A stretch of 64,000 bases of DNA from UBA4421 sp002470275. Its GTDB lineage: Bacteria; Pseudomonadota; Gammaproteobacteria; Pseudomonadales; Azotimanducaceae. The notes under the pieces are model-generated. The model saw only the letters and a program-made list of their open reading frames with translations. It had not been told where the DNA came from and ran no database searches. The DNA lies in NCBI GenBank assembly GCA_913052345.1, contig CAJXDR010000006.1, forward strand, positions 19,914-83,913, in the 5' to 3' direction. Position numbers and translations under genes: made by a program. Position 1 is the first letter of the stretch. Every line of letters starts with the position of its first letter. Below, piece by piece: positions 53,123 to 61,763 of this stretch.

Positions 53123-54184
53123 CTAGGGCGTCGGGTCGTCAAATAATTCAATTTGTTCTGAGGGGTTCTCCGTCTTGAGTTGAACTCCCAAGCCCAGCAG
53201 TCGAACGGGAATGCGGCCACGCTCCCAAGCGCGGGCTAGCATCTGTTGATAGACATCTTGGTCCAGCCGATACCCGGCCTCTGAGACCGTGGTGGTGTGA
53301 AAGCCCTGGAATCGAAGTTTGAGGGTTCGACTTTTGATGAGGTGCTCGCAGCGCGCCTTCTCCACTCGGCGTTCAAGATCCGCATACAGTGGAACCAGGG
53401 ACTTCAGGCAGGCATCAAGGTCAGGCAGGTCACTGCTGAAAGTCCGCTCGGTGCTCACTGACTTGCGTATTCTTTCGCTGCTTACTTCCCTGTTGTCCTC
53501 GCCACGACACAGCTGATAGAGGCGTGCGCCGAATTTGCCAAACTGTCCGGTCAGTTCGGCGAGAGAGAGCTGCTGAAGATCGAGGCAGGTTAGAAGACCC
53601 ATGTTGCGCATCTTGTTGGCGGTCACTGAGCCGACGCCGAATATTTTTGTTACCGGTAGGGTGCGCATGAAGTCGGGGATGGCATCCGGCGTGATGGTGA
53701 ACTGCCCATCAGGCTTGTTCCAGTCCGATGCAATTTTTGCGAGAAATTTATTGGGAGCGATGCCCGCAGAAAGCGTAATGCCGATCTCTTCGCGCACCCG
53801 TTGGCGGATCTCTTGGGCAATACGCGTTGCACTGCCCTGGGCCTCTGTGCAGTTCGACACGTCAAGAAACGCCTCATCGAGGGATAGGGGTTCTATCAGC
53901 GAGGTGAAGTCCTTGAAAATGGCGAGAATCCTGGCTGATTCATGCCGATACTTCTCCATATTGGTTCCCACAATTACGAGCCCCGGACAGGCCCTCTTAG
54001 CTTGTGACATGGGCATGGCTGAATGTACGCCAAAAGCGCGCGCCGCGTAGTTGCAGGTCGCGACCACGCCGCGCGAGTCCGGACTTCCACCAACGGCGAC
54101 GGGTAGATCTCTCAGGGAAGGATCGTCGCGCATCTCCACGGAGGCGTAGAAGCTATCGCAGTCGCAGTGGATGATTTTACGCAT
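53123..54184 (-). CDS. dinB: DNA polymerase IV (Y family)
   Basis: A 353-residue error-prone translesion polymerase. Palm acidic residues in HCDCDSFYASVEMRD and SLDEAFLDVS, the fingers YRHESARIL, the thumb HhH (KIFGVGSVTANKM) and the little-finger domain (RSTERTFSSD-like VSTERTFSSDL) are all present. It ends EQIELFDD, a beta-clamp-binding-like peptide. No SOS (LexA) box was recognised before the start, so damage inducibility is open. Confidence 0.95.
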   Translation of the reverse strand: MRKIIHCDCDSFYASVEMRDDPSLRDLPVAVGGSPDSRGVVATCNYAARAFGVHSAMPMSQAKRACPGLVIVGTNMEKYRHESARILAIFKDFTSLIEPLSLDEAFLDVSNCTEAQGSATRIAQEIRQRVREEIGITLSAGIAPNKFLAKIASDWNKPDGQFTITPDAIPDFMRTLPVTKIFGVGSVTANKMRNMGLLTCLDLQQLSLAELTGQFGKFGARLYQLCRGEDNREVSSERIRKSVSTERTFSSDLPDLDACLKSLVPLYADLERRVEKARCEHLIKSRTLKLRFQGFHTTTVSEAGYRLDQDVYQQMLARAWERGRIPVRLLGLGVQLKTENPSEQIELFDDPTP

Positions 54185-54341
54185 GAAAAACCTGACTAAC
54201 CCTCGTTTTCCTGAGCCAAACAGTGTTTAGTTGTACGATAGACCAGTTCGTGGGTGAATTTTCTGAAATATGGCTTAACAAGGTCGGCCTGCGTTTTGTA
54301 CTATGTCGACCAGAAGTTGTCAGCTAAATTGATTTGGTGAT

Positions 54342-55478
54342 ATGGGTCCGCTATCGGGATTTAAAATAATTGAACTTGCCGGGATCGGTCCAGGGCCTTT
54401 TTGCGGAATGATGCTCGCAGATATGGGAGCTGAGGTCATTCGAGTCGATCGCCTGGTTGGCGCTTCTGGCCGGGCACCGAGGGATGTGCTCGCCCGAAAC
54501 CGCCGGTCGGTTGCGGTGGACCTAAAACACGCCGAGGGCGTTGCCACGGTACTGTCCCTGGTGGAGAAAGCAGATGCGCTGTTTGAAGGATTTCGCCCCG
54601 GTGTGACAGAACGTCTTGGACTTGGCCCAGATGATTGCCTCCAACGAAATCCTAAACTGGTTTACGGTCGTATGACCGGCTGGGGTCAAGAGGGTCCGAT
54701 GTCCCAAGCAGCAGGGCATGACATCAACTATATTGCCCTGGCTGGCGCCTTACACGGTATTGGTCGAGCGGGAGAAAAACCTGTCCCCCCACTCAATTTG
54801 GTAGGGGACTTCGGCGGTGGCGGGATGTTGCTGGCCTATGGTTTGGTCTGTGGATTACTTGAAACCTCGAAGTCGGGCCAAGGCCAGGTCGTTGATGCAG
54901 CCATGGTAGACGGAACAGCCGCGCTCATGTCCATGTTTTACTCGATGGCGTCCAGCGGTGTATTCAGCAATGAGCGTGGCACGAATCTTCTTGATGGTGG
55001 GGCCCACTTTTATGACACCTACGAAACAGCCGACGGTGGCTACGTGTCTATTGGGTCCATAGAGCCTCAGTTTTATGCGCTGCTGCTTGAAAAAGCAGGG
55101 CTTGACGAAGCGCAATATCTCCCGCAGATGGAACGAGGTCGCTGGGATGACCTGAAGCGCGATCTCAGCCAGGTCTTCCTAACGAAGACCCGAGACCAGT
55201 GGTGCCAGATCATGGAAGGTTCTGACGTCTGTTTTGCACCCGTCTTAACCTTACAAGAGGCGGCAGAGCATCCTCATGCGAAAGCGCGACAAAGTTATTT
55301 AACGGTAGAGGGCGTGCTTCAACCAGCGCCCGCACCGCGCTTCTCGCGGACCTCCGCGAGAGACGTTGACGCCGCCAAAGTACCCGGAGAAGACACGCGA
55401 AGCGTTTTGCTTGAGCATGGCTTCTCTGAGGCAGACATAAACCAATTGGAGCAGGACGAGGTGATTGCCGTCGCGTAG
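54342..55478 (+). CDS. Alpha-methylacyl-CoA racemase (CaiB/BaiF family)
   Basis: A 378-residue class III CoA-transferase fold protein of the AMACR branch. GHDINYIALAG (His-Asp) and AAMVDGTAALMS, together with later residues near GGAHFYDTYETADGGYVSIG, match AMACR, which racemises 2-methyl-branched acyl-CoA at C2. True CoA-transferases of this fold have a different active-site Asp context. It suggests branched-chain or sterol side-chain degradation, consistent with the MFE-2-type SDR at 35651. Start ATG has no clear Shine-Dalgarno sequence. Confidence 0.9.
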   Translation: MGPLSGFKIIELAGIGPGPFCGMMLADMGAEVIRVDRLVGASGRAPRDVLARNRRSVAVDLKHAEGVATVLSLVEKADALFEGFRPGVTERLGLGPDDCLQRNPKLVYGRMTGWGQEGPMSQAAGHDINYIALAGALHGIGRAGEKPVPPLNLVGDFGGGGMLLAYGLVCGLLETSKSGQGQVVDAAMVDGTAALMSMFYSMASSGVFSNERGTNLLDGGAHFYDTYETADGGYVSIGSIEPQFYALLLEKAGLDEAQYLPQMERGRWDDLKRDLSQVFLTKTRDQWCQIMEGSDVCFAPVLTLQEAAEHPHAKARQSYLTVEGVLQPAPAPRFSRTSARDVDAAKVPGEDTRSVLLEHGFSEADINQLEQDEVIAVA

Positions 55479-55583
55479 CGACGAAAGCATCTCATTGGAG
55501 TACACCGGGTAGCTACGGTATTAGAAGATCAATAGAGCCTCTATGAGTAGCAATAAAGTAAGGCAAGGTTAAGGAAAGATGAG

Positions 55584-56084
55584 ATGAGCGTAGAACTGTT
55601 AGACAATCCGAGATTTTATGGCTTTCGAGTCCGTCGCCAAATCGACGGTAAGACCTATCAGGAGTATTTCTCTCTTAAGGAAAACAGCAAGCGCCTGCGT
55701 GGAGCGAAGCGTGCTGAGATCAAGGCTGTCGCTGATGCAAGAGACGAAGAACTCAAAGTGCTTCAGCAAAAAAACAGGGATAAGAAGGATCGAGAAATCG
55801 AACTGGACCCAAGCGGACAGATCCGCGGCATCCTGTGTCGTCTGAAAAAGGAAAAGAGCGGCACCATGACTCCTGTCTTTCAGGTCGGCGTGATGTCTCG
55901 ACTACGCGGCAAGATTGTCAATACGACGGTTTCCATTACCCGACATGGCCGGGTGGAAGCATGGCAGCGTGCCGTAGACTTTTACTGCGAGCATAAGAAG
56001 ATCGGCAAGCGAACGAAGACCTATAAAGAGTTAATCAGTCGCTGCCCGAAGCCTGCTCAGATCAAAAAGTACACCCAACAATAG
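55584..56084 (+). CDS. Tandem AP2/integrase-like DNA-binding protein, hypothetical
   Basis: A 166-residue basic protein. Two similar segments are visible: residues ~9-60 (FYGFRVRRQIDGKTYQEYF followed by a helix ending DARDEEL) and ~90-150 (FQVGVMSRLRGKIVNTTVSI followed by a helix with WQRAVDFYCEHKK). Each has three short strands around GK, then a helix, like AP2/ERF or integrase arm-type DNA-binding domains. No catalytic residues or recombinase are near, so DNA binding is inference. Ribosome site is the purine-rich stretch before ATG. Confidence 0.7.
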   Translation: MSVELLDNPRFYGFRVRRQIDGKTYQEYFSLKENSKRLRGAKRAEIKAVADARDEELKVLQQKNRDKKDREIELDPSGQIRGILCRLKKEKSGTMTPVFQVGVMSRLRGKIVNTTVSITRHGRVEAWQRAVDFYCEHKKIGKRTKTYKELISRCPKPAQIKKYTQQ

Positions 56085-56223
56085 CGGGTTTGTTGCGGAC
56101 GCTGAATTTTGGGGGGAGCGAAGGCTCTCCTTAAAATGTGCCATCTGTGTTGGGCCGGCTCCTTGACGCTGCTAGGATTAAACAGCCGAGGCCCGTTGAG
56201 ATTGGATATCGTGGCTACCGTAA

Positions 56224-58137
56224 ATGGGTGTTGAGGAGATCGAGACCTACGCAGAGACCTATGCTCGCTCGCTGCGAGACCCGGCCGGGTTTTGGGCATC
56301 CGAGGCAGAGCGTGTGCCCTGGTTCAGGGCGCCGACGCGGATGCTTGAACAAGACGAGCAAGGTGTCTGGCGCTGGTTCACCGACGGTGAGATGAACACA
56401 GCCTATGTGGCGCTAGATCAACATGTGGACGCGGGTCGGGGCGACCAGTTGGCATTGATCTACGATTCTCCGGTTACCTCAACTATCCAGCGCCTTTCGT
56501 TTCGCGAGCTGCGCGATCGCACGGCTCGAGTGGCTGGGGGGCTCAGGCAGTTGGGGGTCGAAAAGGGCGACGTTGTTGTCATCTATATGCCCATGATCCC
56601 GGAGACGGTTATTGCGATGCTCGCCTGCGCTCGCATCGGTGCCGTGCACTCCGTGGTCTTTGGAGGCTTCGCCGCCAATGAGCTAGCCATGCGTATTGAT
56701 GACGCTAAGCCCAGGGTCATCTTAGCGGCTTCCTGCGGCATTGAGGTTCAGCGGATTATTCCCTATCAGCCATTGCTCAATCGTGCTTTGGAGGTTGCCG
56801 AGCATCGGCCAGAACACGTAGTGATGTTCGAGCGGCCTCAATGCCCCGTCGAGTGGCTGGCCGATCGCGATCTAGAATGGCTAAGCTGGGAGCAGGCGTC
56901 CCAGCCTGTGGAGTGCGTGTCCCTAGGTGCCACAGACCCGCTCTATATTTTGTATACCTCGGGGACCACGGGTAAGCCGAAGGGGATTGTCCGCGACCAC
57001 GGCGGGCACGCCGTTGCCCTGAATTACAGCATGCGCGCGATTTATGGCGTCGGTCCTGATGATGTGTTCTGGGCAGCCTCAGATGTTGGATGGGTCGTAG
57101 GCCACTCTTACATTGTCTATGGTCCCTTGTTTGCGGGTTGTACGACGCTCCTATACGAGGGGAAACCCGTTCAAACACCCGATGCCGGGGCTTTTTGGCG
57201 AGTGTTGGCGGAACACCGGGTGAACAGTTTCTTTGTTGCGCCCACTGCATTTAGAGCCATCCGCAAAGAGGACCCGGATTGCACCCTGCGCAAACAATAC
57301 GATCTTTCCAGTCTTCGCTATCAGTTTGTTGCCGGGGAGCGCCTCGATCCGCCCACCTATCTCTGGCTGCAGGAGCAGCTCCAGGTGCCGATCATCGACC
57401 ATTGGTGGCAAACAGAAACGGGCTGGCCTATCTGCGCCAACATGGCGGGTTTGGCGTTGCTGGAGACTAAGGCGGGTTCCTGCACGCTACCCGTGCCGGG
57501 CTGGGATTTAAAAATTCTAGACGAGGCCGGACGAGAGCTAGGTCCTGGTGAGGAAGGAGCTATCGTGGTGAAAGCACCCCTGCCTCCGGGCGCGCTCCCC
57601 ACGGTTTGGGGCGATCATCAGCGCTACCTAGCAAGCTATTGGGACGACTATCCCGGTTTTTATCAAACGGGTGATGGCGGCTATCGAGATGAAGATGGCT
57701 ACGTCTTTGTGATGGGACGAACCGATGACGTCATCAACGTTGCAGGCCATAGGCTGTCCACTGGGCGTATGGAGGAAATTGTTGCTGCCCATGAAGCCGT
57801 TGCGGAATGCGCCGTCGTGGGCAGGGCTGATGCTGAAAAAGGGCAGGTGCCTCTTGGGCTTGTCATTTTAAAAAATGATGTAAAAGTAGGGGGGCGCGCA
57901 CTGCGGGACGATCTGGTATCGGCGGTGCGTCAGGGTATTGGGCCTATTGCGAATTTTCGTGAGTCTGTGATCGTCAAGCGTCTGCCTAAGACGCGCTCAG
58001 GCAAAATCTTACGCAAGGTGATCCGTAACATGGTGGATGGGGAGCGTTATCAAATTCCCTCCACCATCGATGATCCTGAAATCTTAAGTGAACTGCACCA
58101 AGAGCTCCTTGATCAGGGCGTTATTGGTGACAAATAA
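56224..58137 (+). CDS. prpE: Propionyl-CoA synthetase (acyl-CoA synthetase)
   Basis: A 637-residue AMP-forming acyl-CoA synthetase: P-loop YTSGTTGKPKGIVRD continuing to HGGHAVAL (PrpE-specific), DHWWQTETGWPI, GDGGYRDEDGY and the catalytic Lys in KTRSGKILRKVIR. Trp/Gly pattern and length (acetyl-CoA synthetase about 650) fit PrpE, which activates propionate for the methylcitrate or methylmalonyl route. The start ATG at 56224 has no clear ribosome site. An acyl-CoA carboxylase and a cobalamin adenosyltransferase are elsewhere in the window. Confidence 0.92.
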   Translation: MGVEEIETYAETYARSLRDPAGFWASEAERVPWFRAPTRMLEQDEQGVWRWFTDGEMNTAYVALDQHVDAGRGDQLALIYDSPVTSTIQRLSFRELRDRTARVAGGLRQLGVEKGDVVVIYMPMIPETVIAMLACARIGAVHSVVFGGFAANELAMRIDDAKPRVILAASCGIEVQRIIPYQPLLNRALEVAEHRPEHVVMFERPQCPVEWLADRDLEWLSWEQASQPVECVSLGATDPLYILYTSGTTGKPKGIVRDHGGHAVALNYSMRAIYGVGPDDVFWAASDVGWVVGHSYIVYGPLFAGCTTLLYEGKPVQTPDAGAFWRVLAEHRVNSFFVAPTAFRAIRKEDPDCTLRKQYDLSSLRYQFVAGERLDPPTYLWLQEQLQVPIIDHWWQTETGWPICANMAGLALLETKAGSCTLPVPGWDLKILDEAGRELGPGEEGAIVVKAPLPPGALPTVWGDHQRYLASYWDDYPGFYQTGDGGYRDEDGYVFVMGRTDDVINVAGHRLSTGRMEEIVAAHEAVAECAVVGRADAEKGQVPLGLVILKNDVKVGGRALRDDLVSAVRQGIGPIANFRESVIVKRLPKTRSGKILRKVIRNMVDGERYQIPSTIDDPEILSELHQELLDQGVIGDK

Positions 58138-58194
58138 TCGGTTGGAGCCATCAATGATGGACTGGATTAAAAATCGGGGGAGCGCTCAGCAGGT

Positions 58195-58533
58195 ATGATT
58201 ATCGTTCAGGGCAGCATTCCCATCAGGTCCGAGTGTCGAGAGCAAGCCATCGCGATGGCCAAGGAAATGATCGTGGCGTCACGAAGCGAGCTTGGCTGTA
58301 TTTCCTATGAGTTTTATACCGCTCTATCAGACCCCAATTGCTTGGTCTTGTTTCAAGAGTGGGAAGATGCCGAATCGTTGCAGGCACACTATGCCACGCC
58401 CCATATGGATGCCTTTCTGCGGCGGCTGCCAGATATTCTGGACGGTGAAATAATAACGCGTCGTTATGCGGTTCAAAGCGTTGAAGAGGAGCAGGCGGTC
58501 GTGGTCGCCGCCGAGAAACCGACAATACACTAA
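58195..58533 (+). CDS. Antibiotic biosynthesis monooxygenase (ABM) domain protein
   Basis: A 112-residue ferredoxin-like alpha+beta protein: SRSELGCISYEFYTALSDP, LFQEWEDAESLQAHYATPH and HMDAFL match the ABM fold (YgiN-like quinone monooxygenases and related enzymes). Function in this family ranges from quinol oxidation to antibiotic tailoring; none is shown here. Stop overlaps the divergent-oriented DUF2069 stop by four bases. Confidence 0.87.
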   Translation: MIIVQGSIPIRSECREQAIAMAKEMIVASRSELGCISYEFYTALSDPNCLVLFQEWEDAESLQAHYATPHMDAFLRRLPDILDGEIITRRYAVQSVEEEQAVVVAAEKPTIH

Positions 58534-58907
58534 GCGTCGCCTGGTTCTGATGAGTCCCCCTCGACACTCTGGCGCTCTCTCACGCTGCGCAGGAGCAGCG
58601 CGCTGATAGCGCAGAGGGTGAGTGCAAAAAATACCTCCGCCACCCCAAGGTAGAACAGCGATGGTCCGAAGAGTTCAAGAACGCCATCTATAAAGTAGAA
58701 CATGCTGGCCAAACACAACAAGAGCAGACTGCGAGTCCCCCCTCGCAGAGCACCGGGTAGGGTTAGAGTCAGCGGAGCGGTCAAGATCGCAAAGAGAATC
58801 AGATTCGATGCCATGGATGGCCAAGGGCTGATGAAGAACTGGCGCAGGCCAATAATGCCCACAAGGGAACCAGATAAGACCAATAACAAAAAAAGCCTGC
58901 CCTTCAT
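58530..58907 (-). CDS. DUF2069 membrane protein
   Basis: A 125-residue protein with about four hydrophobic helices: LFLLLVLSGSLVGIIGL, LILFAILTAPLTLTLPG, SLLLLCLASMFYFIDGV and VAEVFFALTLCAISALL. PxxL-type FYFIDGVLE is typical of DUF2069. In other Gammaproteobacteria it sits beside wrbA, as here. Function unknown. Start overlaps the WrbA stop by one base (TGATG). Confidence 0.9.
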   Translation of the reverse strand: MKGRLFLLLVLSGSLVGIIGLRQFFISPWPSMASNLILFAILTAPLTLTLPGALRGGTRSLLLLCLASMFYFIDGVLELFGPSLFYLGVAEVFFALTLCAISALLLRSVRERQSVEGDSSEPGDA

Positions 58908-59533
58908 CAGACGGTTTCTCCTCTATCCATCAAGGTTAGGGCAAGCTTAGCGAGCTGCTCGCCCCCTGCCTCCGCGAGTTCTGCTTCATGCTGGGTAAGC
59001 GGATTGCCCGCATCGCTGGTGGGGGCATCAGCGACATTAACGTGGGAGGCGCCATAGGGGGTCCCACCACTTTGGGTTTTATTCAGAGCAGGCAGCGAGT
59101 AGGGCAGGCCCTGGATCAACATGCCGTGATGCAGGAGGGGGACCATCATTGTCAGTAGCGTTGACTCTTGCCCCCCGTGCAGGGACGCGCTGGAGCAAAA
59201 GACGCTGGCCGGCTTCCCCACCAGCGTTCGAGCTACCCAGAGATCTGCGGTGTCATCTATGAAGTGTTTCAGGGGTGCAGCTATGTTGCCGAAACGCGTG
59301 GCGGAGCCAAGCGCCAAGGCAGCGCAGTCCCTTAGGTCCTCCTTGCTGCAGTAGATGGCCCCCTGGTCTGGGATGGGGGGTTCCGTGCGCTGGGTGGTCG
59401 CGCTCACTTCAGGAACCGTTCTTATCCGTGGCTCGATGCCGGGGACTTTGTCCACGCCTCGAGCAACATGAAGGGCTAAATTTTTGGTGCCCCCCGAGCG
59501 GGAGTAATAAAGGATCAGCACGTGGGGGATCAT
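58907..59533 (-). CDS. wrbA: NAD(P)H:quinone oxidoreductase WrbA
   Basis: A 208-residue flavodoxin-fold quinone reductase: FMN-phosphate loop YYSRSGGTKNL, GSATRFGNIAAPLKHF, and GGTPYGASHV near the C-terminus are WrbA hallmarks. It gives two-electron reduction of quinones with NAD(P)H. It is the middle gene of an ArsC-WrbA-DUF2069 unit with four- and one-base overlaps. Confidence 0.95.
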   Translation of the reverse strand: MIPHVLILYYSRSGGTKNLALHVARGVDKVPGIEPRIRTVPEVSATTQRTEPPIPDQGAIYCSKEDLRDCAALALGSATRFGNIAAPLKHFIDDTADLWVARTLVGKPASVFCSSASLHGGQESTLLTMMVPLLHHGMLIQGLPYSLPALNKTQSGGTPYGASHVNVADAPTSDAGNPLTQHEAELAEAGGEQLAKLALTLMDRGETV

Positions 59534-59880
59534 AGTAACTCCAGAACTTTCTCAGGAGGGCGACCTAGGATGGCGCGATCGCCGTTAACAAAAATAGGCC
59601 GCTCCAGCAGGATTGGATGCTCGCTAATGGCCGTGAGCAGGGCCAGATGGCCTAACCTTGGGTCCCCTAAACCCAACTCAGCGTATTTGGGCTCCTTGGT
59701 ACGCATCATAGCTCGGGGATCACCGCCAAGCTTTTCGCTCAGCGTTATAAGTGTAGGCACTGATGGGGGATTGTCCAGATAGCGGATGATTTCAGGTTCA
59801 ACGCCGTGACTTTCAAGCAAAGTGAGTGCTTGACGAGCCTTGGAGCACTTTGCGTTATGGTAGAACTGACTCACTGACAC
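59530..59880 (-). CDS. ArsC/YfgD-type arsenate reductase-like protein
   Basis: A 116-residue ArsC-family protein (glutaredoxin-like), matching E. coli YfgD closely: QFYHNAKCSKARQALTLL, MMRTKEPKYAEL, RPIFVNGDRAILGRPPEKVLELL. It has the single active Cys of ArsC (NAKCSK). Glutathione/glutaredoxin-dependent arsenate reduction is possible; YfgD's true substrate is unclear. Start is GTG at 59880, with GAGGA five bases upstream; the longer open frame to 59940 is discounted. WrbA follows with an ATGA overlap. Confidence 0.9.
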   Translation of the reverse strand: MSVSQFYHNAKCSKARQALTLLESHGVEPEIIRYLDNPPSVPTLITLSEKLGGDPRAMMRTKEPKYAELGLGDPRLGHLALLTAISEHPILLERPIFVNGDRAILGRPPEKVLELL

Positions 59881-59908
59881 TGGCGTCCTCAAAAGGCACA
59901 GTATAGGC

Positions 59909-61168
59909 ATGGAAAAACACCGAACCAACGATTCAATCAAGCCGAGTCGAAGAAATAGCGACGAAAGTGCGGGTTGGCGAGCATGGCTGGCGTCCTGCTT
60001 GGGAAAAGCTCGGTTTGTGATTTCTGAGTTCTCTCGTCACAACTGCGTCACGTCGGCGGCAGCATTGACCTTCACGACGCTGTTTGCCGTCGTGCCTTTG
60101 ATGACCGTGAGCCTGATGTCACTTTCCCTGGTGCCCGAATTCCTGGCCCTGGGCCAGGGGCTACAGGCGGATCTCTTTGCTCAGGTGCTGCCAGAGGGCG
60201 CTAAGTTACTTCAAGAGAAGCTGGTTGAGTTCTCTTCCAGAGCCCGAACGCTCACGGTGGCGGGTTCGCTCGGTATGCTCTTAACCAGTTTTTTGATGCT
60301 GCTCACCATTGAAAAGACGTTTAACGAAATTTGGGAGGTGCGTGCGCCTCGGTGGCGTCTCCAGCGTGTTCTTCTGTATTGGAGCATATTGTCCCTGGGT
60401 CCGTTAGCGTTAATTGGCGGCTCCATCGTTTCGCTTTACCTCGTTGGCTTGCCCTTTGTCCAAGACCTGAATACGCACAGCATGATGACGACGTTTCTCG
60501 CCACTCTGCCCTTTTTGCTGACCGCCCTGGGATTCGCGCTCTTGTATGTCTTGGTACCCAATTGTCACGTGCCCTTTCGTCATGGCTTAGTCGGGGGGCT
60601 GTTGACCACCGTTGCGTTGAAAGTCAGCTTTAGCGTCTACACCGAGGCATCAAAAAACTTTTTTTACGATGCGATCTACGGTGCCTTTGCGGCGCTTCCA
60701 ATTTTTCTGTTTTGGCTGTACGTGCTGTGGGTGATCGTCCTTGCCGGGGCCGTGGTGGTGCGGCTGATGGCAGAGTCCGCTCGCGCTACAGGTCTCGCAC
60801 AGCCTCCCTTGGTGACCGCAGTGAAGGTGCTGCGTGTCCTGCACCAGGCGCACCTTCGGGGCGAAGGCGTCACTGAGAAGACGATGGACGGCATACTGAT
60901 CGCAAGCCGGGCAGAGGGGTCACGCGTCAAGGCGACGCTCAGAGGCCTCAACGCGATGAAACAAGATGATCGGGGCGAGTGGATACTGGGGCGGGAATTA
61001 GGCGGCCTGAGCCTGATAGACTTGGCGTCCTCGCTGTCCGACGGCTTCGATCGCTCACAGCTTGAATTCATGCAGGAGCTGCCCGCCTTGGCAGAAGTAG
61101 TGAGGCTGAGTCTCGATTCTAATGAAATGCTTTTCAGCCTCTCCTTGGACCAAGTTGTGCGAGAATAG
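59909..61168 (+). CDS. YihY/UPF0761 family membrane protein
   Basis: A 419-residue integral membrane protein of the YihY family (once thought to be RNase BN). Landmarks: TSAAALTFTTLFAVVPLMTVSL, SFLMLLTIEKTFNEIW and the final Pro/Trp-rich ILFWLYVLWVIVLAGAVV. Six helices plus a C-terminal cytoplasmic ~130 residues with LRGLNAMKQDDRGEWIL (winged-helix-like). Function unknown; RNase activity is refuted for E. coli YihY. Divergent from arsC with a 28-base gap. Confidence 0.9.
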   Translation: MEKHRTNDSIKPSRRNSDESAGWRAWLASCLGKARFVISEFSRHNCVTSAAALTFTTLFAVVPLMTVSLMSLSLVPEFLALGQGLQADLFAQVLPEGAKLLQEKLVEFSSRARTLTVAGSLGMLLTSFLMLLTIEKTFNEIWEVRAPRWRLQRVLLYWSILSLGPLALIGGSIVSLYLVGLPFVQDLNTHSMMTTFLATLPFLLTALGFALLYVLVPNCHVPFRHGLVGGLLTTVALKVSFSVYTEASKNFFYDAIYGAFAALPIFLFWLYVLWVIVLAGAVVVRLMAESARATGLAQPPLVTAVKVLRVLHQAHLRGEGVTEKTMDGILIASRAEGSRVKATLRGLNAMKQDDRGEWILGRELGGLSLIDLASSLSDGFDRSQLEFMQELPALAEVVRLSLDSNEMLFSLSLDQVVRE

Positions 61169-61228
61169 GCCGCCTCAGCCTATCGAAGGGATATGGCTGA
61201 CATACTTAAACCGAAGAGGATCCCAAGT

Positions 61229-61723
61229 ATGGGTCACGTTTTACAGTATTTTAAGGCTCTCTTTTTAGCCCGAGGCCTACGGCCCGTGGTCCTGGCCGCC
61301 TGTCTGGTTGCAGGGTGTGGAGCGTCGACGGAATCCAGGGTGGAGCTGCGTCTGGGGGACGGCAATACCACCAGCCCTACGAACTGGGAGGGGAGCTGGG
61401 TGTTGATCAACTATTGGGCTGATTGGTGCACGCCCTGCCGCGATGAGGTGCCGGAGTTAAACGAATTGCAGCACCATCAGGGCGATAACCGAGTGCTTGT
61501 CTTCGGCGTTAACTTTGACCAATTGGAGGGGCCGGACCTGGCAGCGTCAGAAGCTGAGCTCGGCATTGAGTTTCCAACCTTGCTCGACGATCCCTTCCTG
61601 CTTCTCGGCTATGAAACGCCCCAGGTGCTGCCGATGACCGTCATCCTGTCGCCCACCGGAGAAGTTCGCCAGATGTTGGTGGGGCCACAAACCAAGCAGA
61701 ACTTCATCAACGCATTCAACTAA
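61229..61723 (+). CDS. TlpA-like thioredoxin-fold lipoprotein
   Basis: A 164-residue thioredoxin-fold protein. Active site is WADWCTPCRDEVP (CxxC), cis-Pro in VLPMTVIL. A lipobox is visible in LVAGC after a hydrophobic stretch, so it is likely lipid-anchored in the periplasm and works as a thiol-disulfide oxidoreductase in cytochrome or redox repair. ATG 61229 with AGAGGA eight bases upstream is preferred; the first ATG at 61193 has Shine-Dalgarno only two bases away. Confidence 0.87.
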   Translation: MGHVLQYFKALFLARGLRPVVLAACLVAGCGASTESRVELRLGDGNTTSPTNWEGSWVLINYWADWCTPCRDEVPELNELQHHQGDNRVLVFGVNFDQLEGPDLAASEAELGIEFPTLLDDPFLLLGYETPQVLPMTVILSPTGEVRQMLVGPQTKQNFINAFN

Positions 61724-61763
61724 GCTAGGAACGACTGTGCAAATCTGGGCCGCCGCCGGCTAC

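Noticed and set aside
53119..53131. Hairpin ACGCC-TAG-GGCGT between the exporter and dinB as a terminator
   Set aside because: Stem of only five pairs, no T-run, and it includes the dinB stop; too short to claim.
54185..54341. SOS (LexA) box upstream of dinB
   Set aside because: The closest candidate, CTGAGCCAAACAG, has too short a spacer for the E. coli CTGT-N8-ACAG box.
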